A stretch of DNA of 64,000 bases from Rebecca billardiae RCC1528 (Eukaryota > Haptophyta). The number at the start of each line of letters is the position of its first letter. Position 1 is the stretch's first letter. Under the pieces are notes generated by a model. The model had not been told where the DNA came from. It saw only the letters and a list, made by a program, of their open reading frames with translations, and made no database searches. A program made the position numbers and the translations under genes. The DNA is taken from the NCBI GenBank assembly GCA_965240325.2, contig OZ251226.1:1488001-1552000 (forward strand). The letters are read 5' to 3'. Below are positions 1 to 15,000 of the stretch, one piece after another.

Positions 1-3000
1 GTCTCCGCTCATGCGCGACATCTTCGAGCGCGCGGACATCTTCGACCTCGCCGACAACGCAGAGCGATGGCTCCCGGCTGCGACGAGGCGAGTCGCGGAG
101 CATGGGTCGGGCGCACGCGTGAGCCATGCGCGCGTCGCGCGCACCCGCAGCGGCGCGGGGCTGACCTCTCGGGCACAGCCGTGGGCGTTGGCGCGCACCT
201 TCGTCGTACACGTGCGTGTACTGGCGCATCGCGCTGTCCATCATCAGCCCCTCCTCCTGCGGGTACGTCTTGATCAGCGCCTTGTACGCATCGCGCGTGA
301 GCGAGTACACGACCGTCTCCGCGCCGCTCGCCGTGCGGCCGTTCTTAAAGTGGCGGATGCTGAAGGTGAAGGACATGCTGCCCACCGTGCTGCCCGACGA
401 GCGCACCTCGAGACCCTCGCCATCCTCAGTGGTCATGCCGACCAGGTTGAGCTGCATCTCGTCCTCGTACATCTCGATGCTGCCCGACTTGATGACGAAG
501 AGCTCGTTGCAGACCTCGCCCATGCGGAAGACGGTCGTCTCCGGCTCGATGCGACGCTCCTTGAGCACCGAGGCGAAGCGATCCTTGAAGCCCTCCGAGC
601 ACTCGGCGAGCAGCGAGCAGCCGCTGATGATGTGCCGGATGGTGTGCTTGGACACCTCGAGCTGGAGCGACATGGGGAGCATGTCGTACACCTGCTCCGA
701 CTGCACGGACGAGAGCGACGCGTCCTTCAGCCGGGCGTGGAAGAACGCCTCGATCTTCGCCTTGAGGTCGCCAGGCACGCGGATGTGCGCGACGTACGAC
801 TGCACGATCTCGAGCTGCGCGCGCTTGGCCACGATCTCGTCGTCCTGCTTCATCACGAGCGCCGAGATCTGGCCGACAGTCCACGCGTACACGGTCATGT
901 TCACGATCATCGCGACCACGAAGAAGAGCAGCTCGGTGTACGTCGCCGGGAGCTGCGTCAGCCCGAGCGACGTCAGCATGGACATGACGAAAAAGAGGCA
1001 CATCAGGTACTGGTTTGCAAACGTCACGGACGAGAGGCGGTCATTGCCGATGTGGTCGTGCTGCGAGTCCACCACTTCCTCATAGTAGCGCAGCTGCGTC
1101 CACCACGTCACCTCGGCCCCTTCGGCCAAGGTCGAGAACGCGCACAGGTTCCAGATGCACGAACCGAGGTGCGCCGCATACAGGAGCACCCCCAGGTACA
1201 TCTGCAGCCCGCTGCGGAGGTCGTCATCGGGACAACGCTTCCTCCACTTGCTGATCGCAGAGCGCAGGTACCGCATGTTGATCATGCGCAGCACGCGCAG
1301 CGTGTACGGCACGAAGGCGGGCGCACCCACGGCGAGCGCGAGGAAGTTGTGCGGCCAGCACGCAAAGCAGTCGAGCGGGAAGTCCCTCGCCAAGTAGTGC
1401 CTGGCGATGCCTGCAGGATCGTAGACAGTGACCGAGTGCTGGTTGATGCTGGACACGCGGAAGCGCAGTGCGATGCGCACGATGTAGAAGATGTCTGCGC
1501 CGATGCCCATGTACAGCAGCGCCTCTGACTGCTCCGCCCTGGTGCCGAAGCAGACGGCGACCGGGATCACAATTGAATCCCACGCAGTCACGTACAGGAA
1601 GAGCGTCTCGAAGAGGCCGAACGCCTTCGAATCGTGACGCACGATGAAGCTTGGCACGGCGGCGGCTGCGGCAGCTGCCGTTGCATCACCGCCGCCGCTG
1701 TTGGCGAGCGCAAGGAGCCGCGTGGACCGAGCCATGCCGAATGCAGCGGCCACGCGCAGGCTCATGCGGCCTTTCGCGTCCAGCTGTCCGAGCAGCGGGG
1801 TGTCCTCCTCAGCGGCACTTACCCGCGCGAGGTCCCTGTCGGCGGCGTCATCCTTGTGCGCGAAGAGGGCAGCGACCAGATCTCGCCATGTCACGTCGGC
1901 CGGCGGCTTCTCAACGACGGTTGTCGTGATGTTCGCAAGCTTGATGCCGTTGGAGAAACCCACCAGGCCGCCATCGCTGCTGCTGTCATCGCTGTCGTTT
2001 CCGTTGCCATCGGCGATGTCGGCCACAGGCGGCGCATGCGGCGTGATGTCCAGGCCGAGGGTTGTCAAGACCCAGTCCTCGAGCAACTCCTTCTTGGTGT
2101 CGGGAGGGATGGCGATGGTCTGCTTCACGTGGTACAGCAGGGCGCCCGTCTGCACAGGGCCGACCGGATCGATGCGCTGCGCTTCGATGTGGTTCTGGAT
2201 GTGGTTTGCCAAAGTAAGCGCCGCCCTGGGCGCGCACATGGCGGTTGCCAGCGCCTCCTTGGCTTGCGCCTCTTGTGCCTGCAAGAAGGCCTCCGGGTCG
2301 TTTGCGAGATCCAGCGTGCCTTCAGCGAGCGTAAGATCACCAGCGGAGGGTATGGCCTGACTCACACAGTTCGCGAGCAGCCACGAAGCCACGCCGACGT
2401 AGAACTGCGCCTCGGTGAGGAACCGCGCCGGGGGTCGCTCCTTCTGCAGCGAGCGACTCAAGTCGTCCGACGAACGCGACTGCGAGTCGCTGCGAATGGT
2501 CACGTCAGAGCCGCTCGCGGAGTCGTCCTCGCTTGACACCTCGCTTGAGTCCGAAGACGAGTTGGAGTCAGAAGGACTTGCTGCGATGCCAGTAGGCAAG
2601 GGCGAATCGTAGGAAGGCACCGATGCCTCACCATAGCCAACGACATCCTCCGTAGAGGGTGGCGGACCCGCCGCCGCGATGTCAGCCAGCATCTCGTCGT
2701 GGTGGTCGGCGAAGCGGTCCACGCCCTGCATGTCCAGCGCGGTCGGCGGCATCGCGGCGGTCGTCTCGAGCGCCTGCTTCAGCAGCTCGTCCTCCGTCTT
2801 GCCCATCTCCTTGGGCAGACGCTCCTTGCGGTGCTTCGGACCCACCTGATCCGAGCGGTGCGACACCTCCACCTCCGACGGCAGCAGCTGCAGCAGCTGA
2901 CCCAGCTTTGCCAACCGCTCCTTCATGTCGCTGCCGCCGCCAACCTCGAACTGCACGCCAAAGCACAGGCGGTACACGCCGTTCGAGTCGTGCACCGGAC

Positions 3001-6000
3001 GCATCGACAGCAGGTTCTGGAACGTCTCGCCGTTCTTGCGGTAGTTGGTGATCTTCACAAAGCAGTCCGCGCCGCGGCGGAGCGTGTCCTGGATGATCGC
3101 CACAGACGCCGGCTCCGTGCGCGGGCCCTGCAAGAAGCGGCAGTTCCGACCCTGCGCCTCGTGCTTCGCAAAGCCGGTCACGCGGCAGAAGTCGCGGTTC
3201 ACGAACAGCATCGGGTTGCCCGGCATCGCCATGTCCGACAGCACGATGCACGCCGGGAACGTCTCCGCGAACGCGACGAACGAGTGGATGAAGCCAGCCA
3301 TGTCCTCCGGGACCTTGTACTTGTCCCAGATCAGGTCCTTGCGCTGCTTGATGCGCTGGCCCGCCACAGAGGCCTCCACGATCGACTCGCACGCCGGCGA
3401 GCGCACGAACCGAGCAAGCGCGTCGCTCGCAAGCTTCTTGCCGATCTCGGACACCTTCTCCTCCACGGCGCGCATGTCCATCGACTTGGCCTGCGCAGAG
3501 CTCAGACCGAGGTGCTTCTCCAGCACGGTGCGCTTACGCACGTCGCGTGACGCGCCCGCCGCCATGCCGCTCAGCTTGCGCGCCTCCGACCAGAACTCGA
3601 GCTCGCGGTCCTCCTTCGTCTCCTTCAAGAACCCGCGGAAGGCGTCGTACGACTGCGGGTCCTCCGTCAGACGCTCCAGGCTCGTCTCAGAATCAAGCGT
3701 CCACTGCAGCTTCGTGAACAGCGACTGCGCCGAGCGGAACTGACGCTCCTTCGCGCCCTCGTCCACGTGCACCACGTCCGGCGTGAACGTCGATGGCTGC
3801 GCAGACGCCGGCATGCGCCGCGGAAGCAGCCCGCGCAGCGTCGACAGCGCCTGCTGCTCCTCCGCCGTCTGCTCCTCCGCGCACGACAGCACGCCCAACG
3901 AGTACCGGTACTCGCCGTTCGTGTCCATCACCGGCGTGAGCGACAGGTCGTTCGTGAAGCGAGAGCCGTTCTTGCGGTAGTTCGTCACCTTCACAAGAAG
4001 CTCTGTCTTCTTGCGCAGCGCGCGGACCATCTTCGACACGATGTTTGGCTCCGTCTGGTCACCCTGCAAGAAGCGGCAGTTCCGGCCCTCCACCTCGTAC
4101 TTCGGGTAGCCGGTCACGCGCGCGAAGCCGCCGTTGCAGTACATCACCGTCACGCCCGGGACCGTCACGTCGGTGATCGCCACCGCGATCTGCAGCGGCT
4201 CCACAGCCGCCTTGAGCGCGCCGAGCCACGTGCCGTCGCCCGCACGAGGTACCGAGCCGCGACCCTCGCCCGCCGCGCGCAGTGCCTCCAAGATCTCCAG
4301 CGTCGGCTGAGGAAGGCTGAACGCGCCGCCGCCCATGCCGCCGCCGCCCATGGCACTCATCGGCTGCTGCTGCTGCATCATCGGCTGCTGCTGCTGCATC
4401 ATCGGCTGCTGCTGCATCATCGGCTGCTGCTGCATCATCGGCTGCTGCATCATCATCGGCTGCTGCTGCTGCTGCATCGGCTGCTGCTGCATCATCGGCT
4501 GCTGCATCCCCATGCCCATCATCTGCGCGGGCGCGGCCGCCATCGTCGGCGCCATCGGCGTCTCCTCAAACGGCAGGCTGCCGCCAGAGATCTCCGCCAT
4601 CATCTCGTCGTGGTGGTCGGCGAAGCGGTCCTCGCCCTGCATGTCGAGCGCGGTCGGCGGCATCGTCGCACTCGACTCGAGCGCCTGCTTCAGCAGCTCG
4701 TCCTCCGTCTTGCCCATCTCCTTGGGCAGACGCTCCTTGCGGTGCTTCGGACCCACCTGATCCGAGCGGTGCGACACCTCCACCTCCGACGGCAGCAGCT
4801 GCAGCAGCTGACCCAGCTTTGCCAACCGCTCCTTCATGTCGCTGCCGCCGCCAACCTCGAACTGCACGCCAAAGCACAGGCGGTACACGCCGTTCGAGTC
4901 GTGCACCGGACGCATCGACAGCAGGTTCTGGAACGTCTCGCCGTTCTTGCGGTAGTTGGTGATCTTCACAAAGCAGTCCGCGCCGCGACGGAGCGTGTCC
5001 TGGATGATCGCCACAGACGCCGGCTCCGTGCGCGGGCCCTGCAAGAAGCGGCAGTTCCGACCCTGCGCCTCGTGCTTCGCAAAGCCCGTCACGCGGCAGA
5101 AGTCGCGGTTCACGAACAACATCGGGTTGCCCGGCATCGCCATGTCCGAAAGCACGATGCACGCCGGGAACGTCTCCGCGAACGCGACGAACGAGTGGAT
5201 GAAGCCAGCCATGTCCTCCGGGACCTTGTACTTGTCCCAGATCAGGTCCTTGCGCTGCTTGATGCGCTGGCCCGCCACAGAGGCCTCCACGATCGACTCG
5301 CACGCCGGCGAGCGCACGAACCGAGCAAGCGCGTCGCTCGCAAGCTTCTTGCCGATCTCGGACACCTTCTCCTCCACGGCGCGCATGTCCATCGACTTGG
5401 CCTGCGCAGAGCTCAGACCGAGGTGCTTCTCCAGCACGGTGCGCTTACGCACGTCGCGTGACGCGCCCGCCGCCATGCCGCTCAGCTTGCGCGCCTCCGA
5501 CCAGAACTCGAGCTCGCGGTCCTCCTTCGTCTCCTTCAAGAACCCGCGGAAGGCGTCGTACGACTGCGGGTCCTCCGTCAGACGCTGCAGGCTCGTCTCA
5601 GAATCAAGCGTCCACTGCAGCTTCGTGAACAGCGACTGCGCCGAGCGGAACTGACGCTCCTTCGCGCCCTCGTCCACGTGCACCACGTCCGCCGTGAACG
5701 TCGATGGCTGCGCAGACGCCGGCATGCGCCGCGGAAGCAGCCCGCGCAGCGTCGACAGCGCCTGCTGCTCCTCCGCCGTCTGCTCCTCCGCGCACGACAG
5801 CACGCCCAACGAGTACCGGTACTCGCCGTTCGTGTCCATCACCGGCGTGAGCGACAGGTCGTTCGTGAAGCGAGAGCCGTTCTTGCGGTAGTTCGTCACC
5901 TTCACAAGAAGCTCCTTCTTCTTGCGCAGCGCGCGGACCATCTTCGACACGACGATCGGCTCCGTCCGGTCGCCCTGCAAGAAGCGGCAGTTCCGGCCCT

Positions 6001-9000
6001 CCACCTCGTACTTCGGGTAGCCGGTCACGCGAGCGAAGCCGCCGTTGCAGTACATCACCGTCACGCCCGGCACCGTCATGTCCGTGATCGCCACCGCGAT
6101 CTGCAGCGGCTCCACAGCCGCCTTGAGCGCGCCGAGCCACGTGCCGTCGCCCGCACGAGGTACCGAGCCGCGACCCTCGCCCGCCGCGCGCAGTGCCTCC
6201 AAGATCTCCAGCGTCGGCTGAGGCAGGCTGAACGCGCCGCCGCCGCCGCCACCGCCCACGCCGCCGCCGCCCATGGCACTCATCGGCTGATGCGGCTGCA
6301 TCGGCTGCTGCTGCATCATCATCTGCTGCTGCTGCATCATCGGCTGCTGCATCCCCATGCCCATCATCTGCGTGGGCGCGGCCGCCATTGTCGGCGCCAT
6401 CGGCGTCTCCTCAAACGGCAGGCTGCCGCCAGAGATCTCCGCCATCATCTCGTCGTGGTGGTCGGCGAAGCGGTCCTCGCCCTGCATGTCGAGCGCGGTC
6501 GGCGGCATCGTCGCACTCGACTCGAGCGCCTGCTTCAGCAGCTCGTCCTCCGTCTTGCCCATCTCCTTGGGCAGACGCTCCTTGCGGTGCTTCGGACCCA
6601 CCTGATCCGAGCGGTGCGACACCTCCACCTCCGACGGCAGCAGCTGCAGCAGCTGACCCAGCTTTGCCAACCGCTCCTTCATGTCGCTGCCGCCGCCAAC
6701 CTCGAACTGCACGCCAAAGCACAGGCGGTACACGCCGTTCGAGTCGTGCACCGGACGCATCGACAGCAGGTTCTGGAACGTCTCGCCGTTCTTGCGGTAG
6801 TTGGTGATCTTCACAAAGCAGTCCGCGCCGCGGCGGAGCGTGTCCTGGATGATCGCCACAGACGCCGGCTCCGTGCGCGGGCCCTGCAAGAAGCGGCAGT
6901 TCCGACCCTGCGCCTCGTGCTTCGCAAAGCCGGTCACGCGGCAGAAGTCGCGGTTCACGAACAACATCGGGTTGCCCGGCATCGCCATGTCCGAAAGCAC
7001 GATGCACGCCGGGAACGTCTCCGCGAACGCGACGAACGAGTGGATGAAGCCAGCCATGTCCTCCGGGACCTTGTACTTGTCCCAGATCAGGTCCTTGCGC
7101 TGCTTGATGCGCTGGCCCGCCACAGAGGCCTCCACGATCGACTCGCACGCCGGCGAGCGCACGAACCGAGCAAGCGCGTCGCTCGCAAGCTTCTTGCCGA
7201 TCTCGGACACCTTCTCCTCCACGGCGCGCATGTCCATCGACTTGGCCTGCGCAGAGCTCAGACCGAGGTGCTTCTCCAGCACGGTGCGCTTACGCACGTC
7301 GCGTGACGCGCCCGCCGCCATGCCGCTCAGCTTGCGCGCCTCCGACCAGAACTCGAGCTCGCGGTCCTCCTTCGTCTCCTTCAAGAACCCGCGGAAGGCG
7401 TCGTACGACTGCGGGTCCTCCGTCAGACGCTGCAGGCTCGTCTCAGAATCAAGCGTCCACTGCAGCTTCGTGAACAGCGACTGCGCCGAGCGGAACTGAC
7501 GCTCCTTCGCGCCCTCGTCCACGTGCACCACGTCCGCCGTGAACGTCGACGGCTGCGCAGACGCCGGCATGCGCCGCGGAAGCAGCCCGCGCAGCGTCGA
7601 CAGCGCCTGCTGCTCCTCCGCCGTCTGCTCCTCCGCGCACGACAGCACGCCCAACGAGTACCGGTACTCGCCGTTCGTGTCCATCACCGGCGTGAGCGAC
7701 AGGTCGTTCGTGAAGCGAGAGCCGTTCTTGCGGTAGTTCGTCACCTTCACAAGAAGCTCCTTCTTCTTGCGCAGCGCGCGGACCATCTTCGACACGATGT
7801 TCGGCTCCGTCCGGTCGCCCTGCAAGAAGCGGCAGTTCCGGCCCTCCACCTCGTACTTCGGGTAGCCGGTCACGCGAGCGAAGCCGCCGTTGCAGTACAT
7901 CACCGTCACGCCCGGCACCGTCATGTCCGTGATCGCAACCGCGATCTGCAGCGGCTCCACAGCCGCCTTGAGCGCGCCGAGCCACGTGCCGTCGCCCGCA
8001 TGAGGTACCGAGCCGCGACCCTCGCCCGCCGCGCGCAGTGCCTCCAAGATCTCCAGCGTCGGCTGAGGCAGGCTGAACGCGCCGCCGCCGCCGCCGCCGC
8101 CCATGCCGCCGCCGCCCATGGCACTCATCGGCTGCTGCGGCTGCATCGGCTGCTGCTGCTGCTGCATCGGCTGCTGCTGCTGCATCGGCTGCTGCTGCTG
8201 CTGCATCGGCTGCTGCTGCATCATCGGCTGCTGCATCCCCATGCCCATCATCTGCGCGGGCGCGGCCGCCATCGTCGGCGCCATCGGCGTCTCCTCAAAC
8301 GGCAGGCTGCCGCCGGAGATCTCCGCCATCATCTCGTCGTGGTGGTCGGCGAAGCGGTCCTCGCCCTGCATGTCGAGCGCGGTCGGCGGCATCGTCGCAC
8401 TCGACTCGAGCGCCTGCTTCAGCAGCTCGTCCTCCGTCTTGCCCATCTCCTTGGGCAGACGCTCCTTGCGGTGCTTCGGACCCACCTGATCCGAGCGGTG
8501 CGACACCTCCACCTCCGACGGCAGCAGCTGCAGCAGCTGACCCAGCTTCGCCAACCGCTCCTTCATGTCGCTGCCGCCGCCAACCTCGAACTGCACGCCA
8601 AAGCACAGGCGGTACACGCCGTTCGAGTCATGCACCGGACGCATCGACAGCAGGTTCTGGAACGTCTCGCCGTTCTTGCGGTAGTTGGTGATCTTCACAA
8701 AGCAGTCCGCGCCGCGACGGAGCGTGTCCTGGATGATCGCCACAGACGCCGGCTCCGTGCGCGGGCCCTGCAAGAAGCGGCAGTTCCGACCCTGCGCCTC
8801 GTGCTTCGCAAAGCCCGTCACGCGGCAGAAGTCGCGGTTCACGAACAACATCGGGTTGCCCGGCATCGCCATGTCCGAAAGCACGATGCACGCCGGGAAC
8901 GTCTCCGCGAACGCGACGAACGAGTGGATGAAGCCAGCCATGTCCTCCGGGACCTTGTACTTGTCCCAGATCAGGTCCTTGCGCTGCTTGATGCGCTGGC

Positions 9001-12000
9001 CCGCCACAGAGGCCTCCACGATCGACTCGCACGCCGGCGAGCGCACGAACCGAGCAAGCGCGTCGCTCGCAAGCTTCTTGCCGATCTCGGACACCTTCTC
9101 CTCCACGGCGCGCATGTCCATCGACTTGGCCTGCGCAGAGCTCAGACCGAGGTGCTTCTCCAGCACGGTGCGCTTACGCACGTCGCGTGACGCGCCCGCC
9201 GCCATGCCGCTCAGCTTGCGCGCCTCCGACCAGAACTCGAGCTCGCGGTCCTCCTTCGTCTCCTTCAAGAACCCGCGGAAGGCGTCGTACGACTGCGGGT
9301 CCTCCGTCAGACGCTGCAGGCTCGTCTCAGAATCAAGCGTCCACTGCAGCTTCGTGAACAGCGACTGCGCCGAGCGGAACTGACGCTCCTTCGCGCCCTC
9401 GTCCACGTGCACCACGTCCGCCGTGAACGTCGATGGCTGCGCAGACGCCGGCATGCGCCGCGGAAGCAGCCCGCGCAGCGTCGACAGCGCCTGCTGCTCC
9501 TCCGCCGTCTGCTCCTCCGCGCACGACAGCACGCCCAACGAGTACCGGTACTCGCCGTTCGTGTCCATCACCGGCGTGAGCGACAGGTCGTTCGTGAAGC
9601 GAGAGCCGTTCTTGCGGTAGTTCGTCACCTTCACAAGAAGCTCCTTCTTCTTGCGCAGCGCGCGGACCATCTTCGATACGATGTTCGGCTCCGTCCGGTC
9701 GCCCTGCAAGAAGCGGCAGTTCCGGCCCTCCACCTCGTACTTCGGGTAGCCGGTCACGCGCGCGAAGCCGCCGTTGCAGTACATCACCGTCACGCCCGGC
9801 ACCGTCATGTCCGTGATCGCCACCGCGATCTGCAGCGGCTCCACAGCCGCCTTGAGCGCGCCGAGCCACGTGCCGTCGCCCGCACGAGGTACCGAGCCGC
9901 GACCCTCGCCCGCCGCGCGCAGTGCCTCCAAGATCTCCAGCGTCGGCTGAGGAAGGCTGAACGCGCCGCGGCCGCCGCCGCCGCCCATGCCGCCGCCGCC
10001 CATGGCACTCATCGGCTGCTGCGGCTGCATCGGCTGCTGCTGCTGCTGCATCGGCTGCTGCTGCATCATCGGCTGCTGCTGCTGCTGCATCATCGGCTGC
10101 TGCATCCCCATGCCCATCATCTGCGCGGGCGCGGCCGCCATCGTCGGCGCCATCGGCGTCTCCTCAAACGGCAGGCTGCCGCCCGAGATCTCCGCCATCA
10201 TCTCGTCGTGGTGGTCGGCGAAGCGGTCCTCGCCCTGCATGTCGAGCGCGGTCGGCGGCATCGTCGCACTCGACTCGAGCGCCTGCTTCAGCAGCTCGTC
10301 CTCCGTCTTGCCCATCTCCTTGGGCAGACGCTCCTTGCGGTGCTTCGGACCCACCTGATCCGAGCGGTGCGACACCTCCACCTCCGACGGCAGCAGCTGC
10401 AGCAGCTGACCCAGCTTTGCCAACCGCTCCTTCATGTCGCTGCCGCCGCCAACCTCGAACTGCACGCCAAAGCACAGGCGGTACACGCCGTTCGAGTCGT
10501 GCACCGGACGCATCGACAGCAGGTTCTGGAACGTCTCGCCGTTCTTGCGGTAGTTGGTGATCTTCACAAAGCAGTCCGCGCCGCGACGGAGCGTGTCCTG
10601 GATGATCGCCACAGACGCCGGCTCCGTGCGCGGGCCCTGCAAGAAGCGGCAGTTCCGACCCTGCGCCTCGTGCTTCGCAAAGCCCGTCACGCGGCAGAAG
10701 TCGCGGTTCACGAACAACATCGGGTTGCCCGGCATCGCCATGTCCGAAAGCACGATGCACGCCGGGAACGTCTCCGCGAACGCGACGAACGAGTGGATGA
10801 AGCCAGCCATGTCCTCCGGGACCTTGTACTTGTCCCAGATCAGGTCCTTGCGCTGCTTGATGCGCTGGCCCGCCACAGAGGCCTCCACGATCGACTCACA
10901 CGCCGGCGAGCGCACGAACCGAGCAAGCGCGTCGCTCGCAAGCTTCTTGCCGATCTCGGACACCTTCTCCTCCACGGCGCGCATGTCCATCGACTTGGCC
11001 TGCGCAGAGCTCAGACCGAGGTGCTTCTCCAGCACGGTGCGCTTACGCACGTCGCGTGACGCGCCCGCCGCCATGCCGCTCAGCTTGCGCGCCTCCGACC
11101 AGAACTCGAGCTCGCGGTCCTCCTTCGTCTCCTTCAAGAACCCGCGGAAGGCGTCGTACGACTGCGGGTCCTCCGTCAGACGCTGCAGGCTCGTCTCAGA
11201 ATCAAGCGTCCACTGCAGCTTCGTGAACAGCGACTGCGCCGAGCGGAACTGACGCTCCTTCGCGCCCTCGTCCACGTGCACCACGTCCGCCGTGAACGTC
11301 GACGGCTGCGCAGACGCCGGCATGCGCCGCGGAAGCAGCCCGCGCAGCGTCGACAGCGCCTGCTGCTCCTCCGCCGTCTGCTCCTCCGCGCACGACAGCA
11401 CGCCCAGCGAGTACCGGTACTCGCCGTTCGTGTCCATCACCGGCGTGAGCGACAGGTCGTTCGTGAAGCGAGAGCCGTTCTTGCGGTAGTTCGTCACCTT
11501 CACAAGAAGCTCCTTCTTCTTGCGCAGCGCGCGGACCATCTTCGACACGACGTTCGGCTCCGTCCGGTCGCCCTGCAAGAAGCGGCAGTTCCGGCCCTCC
11601 ACCTCGTACTTCGGGTAGCCGGTCACGCGAGCGAAGCCGCCGTTGCAGTACATCACCGTCACGCCCGGCACCGTCATGTCCGTGATCGCCACCGCGATCT
11701 GCAGCGGCTCCACAGCCGCCTTGAGCGCGCCGAGCCACGTGCCGTCGCCCGCACGAGGTACCGAGCCGCGACCCTCGCCCGCCGCGCGCAGTGCCTCCAA
11801 GATCTCCAGCGTCGGCTGAGGAAGGCTGAACGCGCCGCCGCCGCCGCCGCCGCCCATGCCGCCGCCGCCCATGGCGCTCATCGGCTGCTGCGGCTGCATC
11901 GGCTGCTGCTGCTGCTGCATCGGCTGCTGCTGCTGCATCGGCTGCTGCTGCATCATCGGCTGCTGCTGCTGCATCATCGGCTGCTGCTGCATCATCGGCT

Positions 12001-15000
12001 GCTGCATCCCCATGCCCATCATCTGCGCGGGCGCGGCCGCCATCGTCGGCGCCATCGGCGTCTCCTCAAACGGCAGGCTGCCGCCAGAGATCTCCGCCAT
12101 CATCTCGTCGTGGTGGTCGGCGAAGCGGTCCTCGCCCTGCATGTCGAGCGCGGTCGGCGGCATCGTCGCACTCGACTCGAGCGCCTGCTTCAGCAGCTCG
12201 TCCTCCGTCTTGCCCATCTCCTTGGGCAGACGCTCCTTGCGGTGCTTCGGGCCCACCTGATCCGAGCGGTGCGACACCTCCACCTCCGACGGCAGCAGCT
12301 GCAGCAGCTGACCCAGCTTCGCCAACCGCTCCTTCATGTCGCTCCCGCCGCCAACCTCGAACTGCACGCCAAAGCACAGGCGGTACACGCCGTTCGAGTC
12401 GTGCACCGGACGCATCGAAAGCAGGTTCTGAAACGTCTCGCCGTTCTTGCGGTAGTTGGTGATCTTCACAAAGCAGTCCGCGCCGCGACGGAGCGTGTCC
12501 TGGATGATCGCCACAGACGCCGGCTCCGTGCGCGGGCCCTGCAAGAAGCGGCAGTTCCGACCCTGCGCCTCGTGCTTCGCAAAGCCGGTCACGCGGCAGA
12601 AGTCGCGGTTCACGAACAACATCGGGTTGCCCGGCATCGCCATGTCCGAAAGCACGATGCACGCCGGGAACGTCTCCGCGAACGCGACGAACGAGTGGAT
12701 GAAGCCAGCCATGTCCTCCGGGACCTTGTACTTGTCCCAGATCAGGTCCTTGCGCTGCTTGATGCGCTGGCCCGCCACAGAGGCCTCCACGATCGACTCG
12801 CACGCCGGCGAGCGCACGAACCGAGCAAGCGCGTCGCTCGCAAGCTTCTTGCCGATCTCGGACACCTTCTCCTCCACGGCGCGCATGTCCATCGACTTGG
12901 CCTGCGCAGAGCTCAGACCGAGGTGCTTCTCCAGCACGGTGCGCTTACGCACGTCGCGTGACGCGCCCGCCGCCATGCCGCTCAGCTTGCGCGCCTCCGA
13001 CCAGAACTCGAGCTCGCGGTCCTCCTTCGTCTCCTTCAAGAACCCGCGGAAGGCTTCGTACGACTGCGGGTCCTCCGTCAGACGCTGCAGGCTCGTCTCA
13101 GAATCAAGCGTCCACTGCAGCTTCGTGAACAGCGACTGCGCCGAGCGGAACTGACGCTCCTTCGCGCCCTCGTCCACGTGCACCACGTCCGCCGTGAACG
13201 TCGACGGCTGCGCAGACGCCGGCATGCGCCGCGGAAGCAGCCCGCGCAGCGTCGACAGCGCCTGCTGCTCCTCCGCCGTCTGCTCCTCCGCGCACGACAG
13301 CACGCCCAGCGAGTACCGGTACTCGCCGTTCGTGTCCATCACCGGCGTGAGCGACAGGTCGTTCGTGAAGCGAGAGCCGTTCTTGCGGTAGTTCGTCACC
13401 TTCACAAGAAGCTCCTTCTTCTTGCGCAGCGCGCGGACCATCTTCGACACGATGTTCGGCTCCGTCCGGTCGCCCTGCAAGAAGCGGCAGTTCCGGCCCT
13501 CCACCTCGTACTTCGGGTAGCCGGTCACGCGAGCGAAGCCGCCGTTGCAGTACATCACCGTCACGCCCGGCACCGTCATGTCCGTGATCGCCACCGCGAT
13601 CTGCAGCGGCTCCACAGCCGCCTTGAGCGCGCCGAGCCACGTGCCGTCGCCCGCACGAGGTACCGAGCCGCGACCCTCGCCCGCCGCGCGCAGTGCCTCC
13701 AAGATCTCCAGCGTCGGCTGAGGAAGGCTGAACGCGCCGCCGCCGCCGCCGCCGCCCATGCCGCCGCCGCCCATGGCGCTCATCGGCTGCTGCGGCTGCA
13801 TCGGCTGCTGCTGCTGCTGCATCGGCTGCTGCTGCTGCATCGGCTGCTGCTGCATCATCGGCTGCTGCTGCATCATCGGCTGCTGCTGCTGCTGCATCGG
13901 CTGCTGCTGCATCATCGGCTGCTGCATCCCCATGCCCATCATCTGCGCGGGCGCGGCCGCCATCGTCGGCGCCATCGGCGTCTCCTCAAACGGCAGGCTG
14001 CCGCCAGAGATCTCCGCCATCATCTCGTCGTGGTGGTCGGCGAAGCGGTCCTCGCCCTGCATGTCGAGCGCGGTCGGCGGCATCGTCGCACTCGACTCGA
14101 GCGCCTGCTTCAGCAGCTCGTCCTCCGTCTTGCCCATCTCCTTGGGCAGACGCTCCTTGCGGTGCTTCGGACCCACCTGATCCGAGCGGTGCGACACCTC
14201 CACCTCCGACGGCAGCAGCTGCAGCAGCTGACCCAGCTTCGCCAACCGCTCCTTCATGTCGCTGCCGCCGCCAACCTCGAACTGCACGCCAAAGCACAGG
14301 CGGTACACGCCGTTCGAGTCGTGCACCGGACGCATCGACAGCAGGTTCTGGAACGTCTCGCCGTTCTTGCGGTAGTTGGTGATCTTCACAAAGCAGTCCG
14401 CGCCGCGACGGAGCGTGTCCTGGATGATCGCCACAGACGCCGGCTCCGTGCGCGGGCCCTGCAAGAAGCGGCAGTTCCGACCCTGCGCCTCGTGCTTCGC
14501 AAAGCCGGTCACGCGGCAGAAGTCGCGGTTCACGAACAACATCGGGTTGCCCGGCATCGCCATGTCCGAAAGCACGATGCACGCCGGGAACGTCTCCGCG
14601 AACGCGACGAATGAGTGGATGAAGCCAGCCATGTCCTCCGGGACCTTGTACTTGTCCCAGATCAGGTCCTTGCGCTGCTTGATGCGCTGGCCCGCCACAG
14701 AGGCCTCCACGATCGACTCGCACGCCGGCGAGCGCACGAACCGAGCAAGCGCGTCGCTCGCAAGCTTCTTGCCGATCTCGGACACCTTCTCCTCCACGGC
14801 GCGCATGTCCATCGACTTGGCCTGCGCAGAGCTCAGACCGAGGTGCTTCTCCAGCACGGTGCGCTTACGCACGTCGCGTGACGCGCCCGCCGCCATGCCG
14901 CTCAGCTTGCGCGCCTCCGACCAGAACTCGAGCTCGCGGTCCTCCTTCGTCTCCTTCAAGAACCCGCGGAAGGCGTCGTACGACTGCGGGTCCTCCGTCA

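Noticed and set aside
1666-1822. Intron starting at the GTAAGT on the minus strand
   Set aside because: Available CAG acceptors nearby break the frame, while the unspliced frame stays open and continues into S1 of channel 2.
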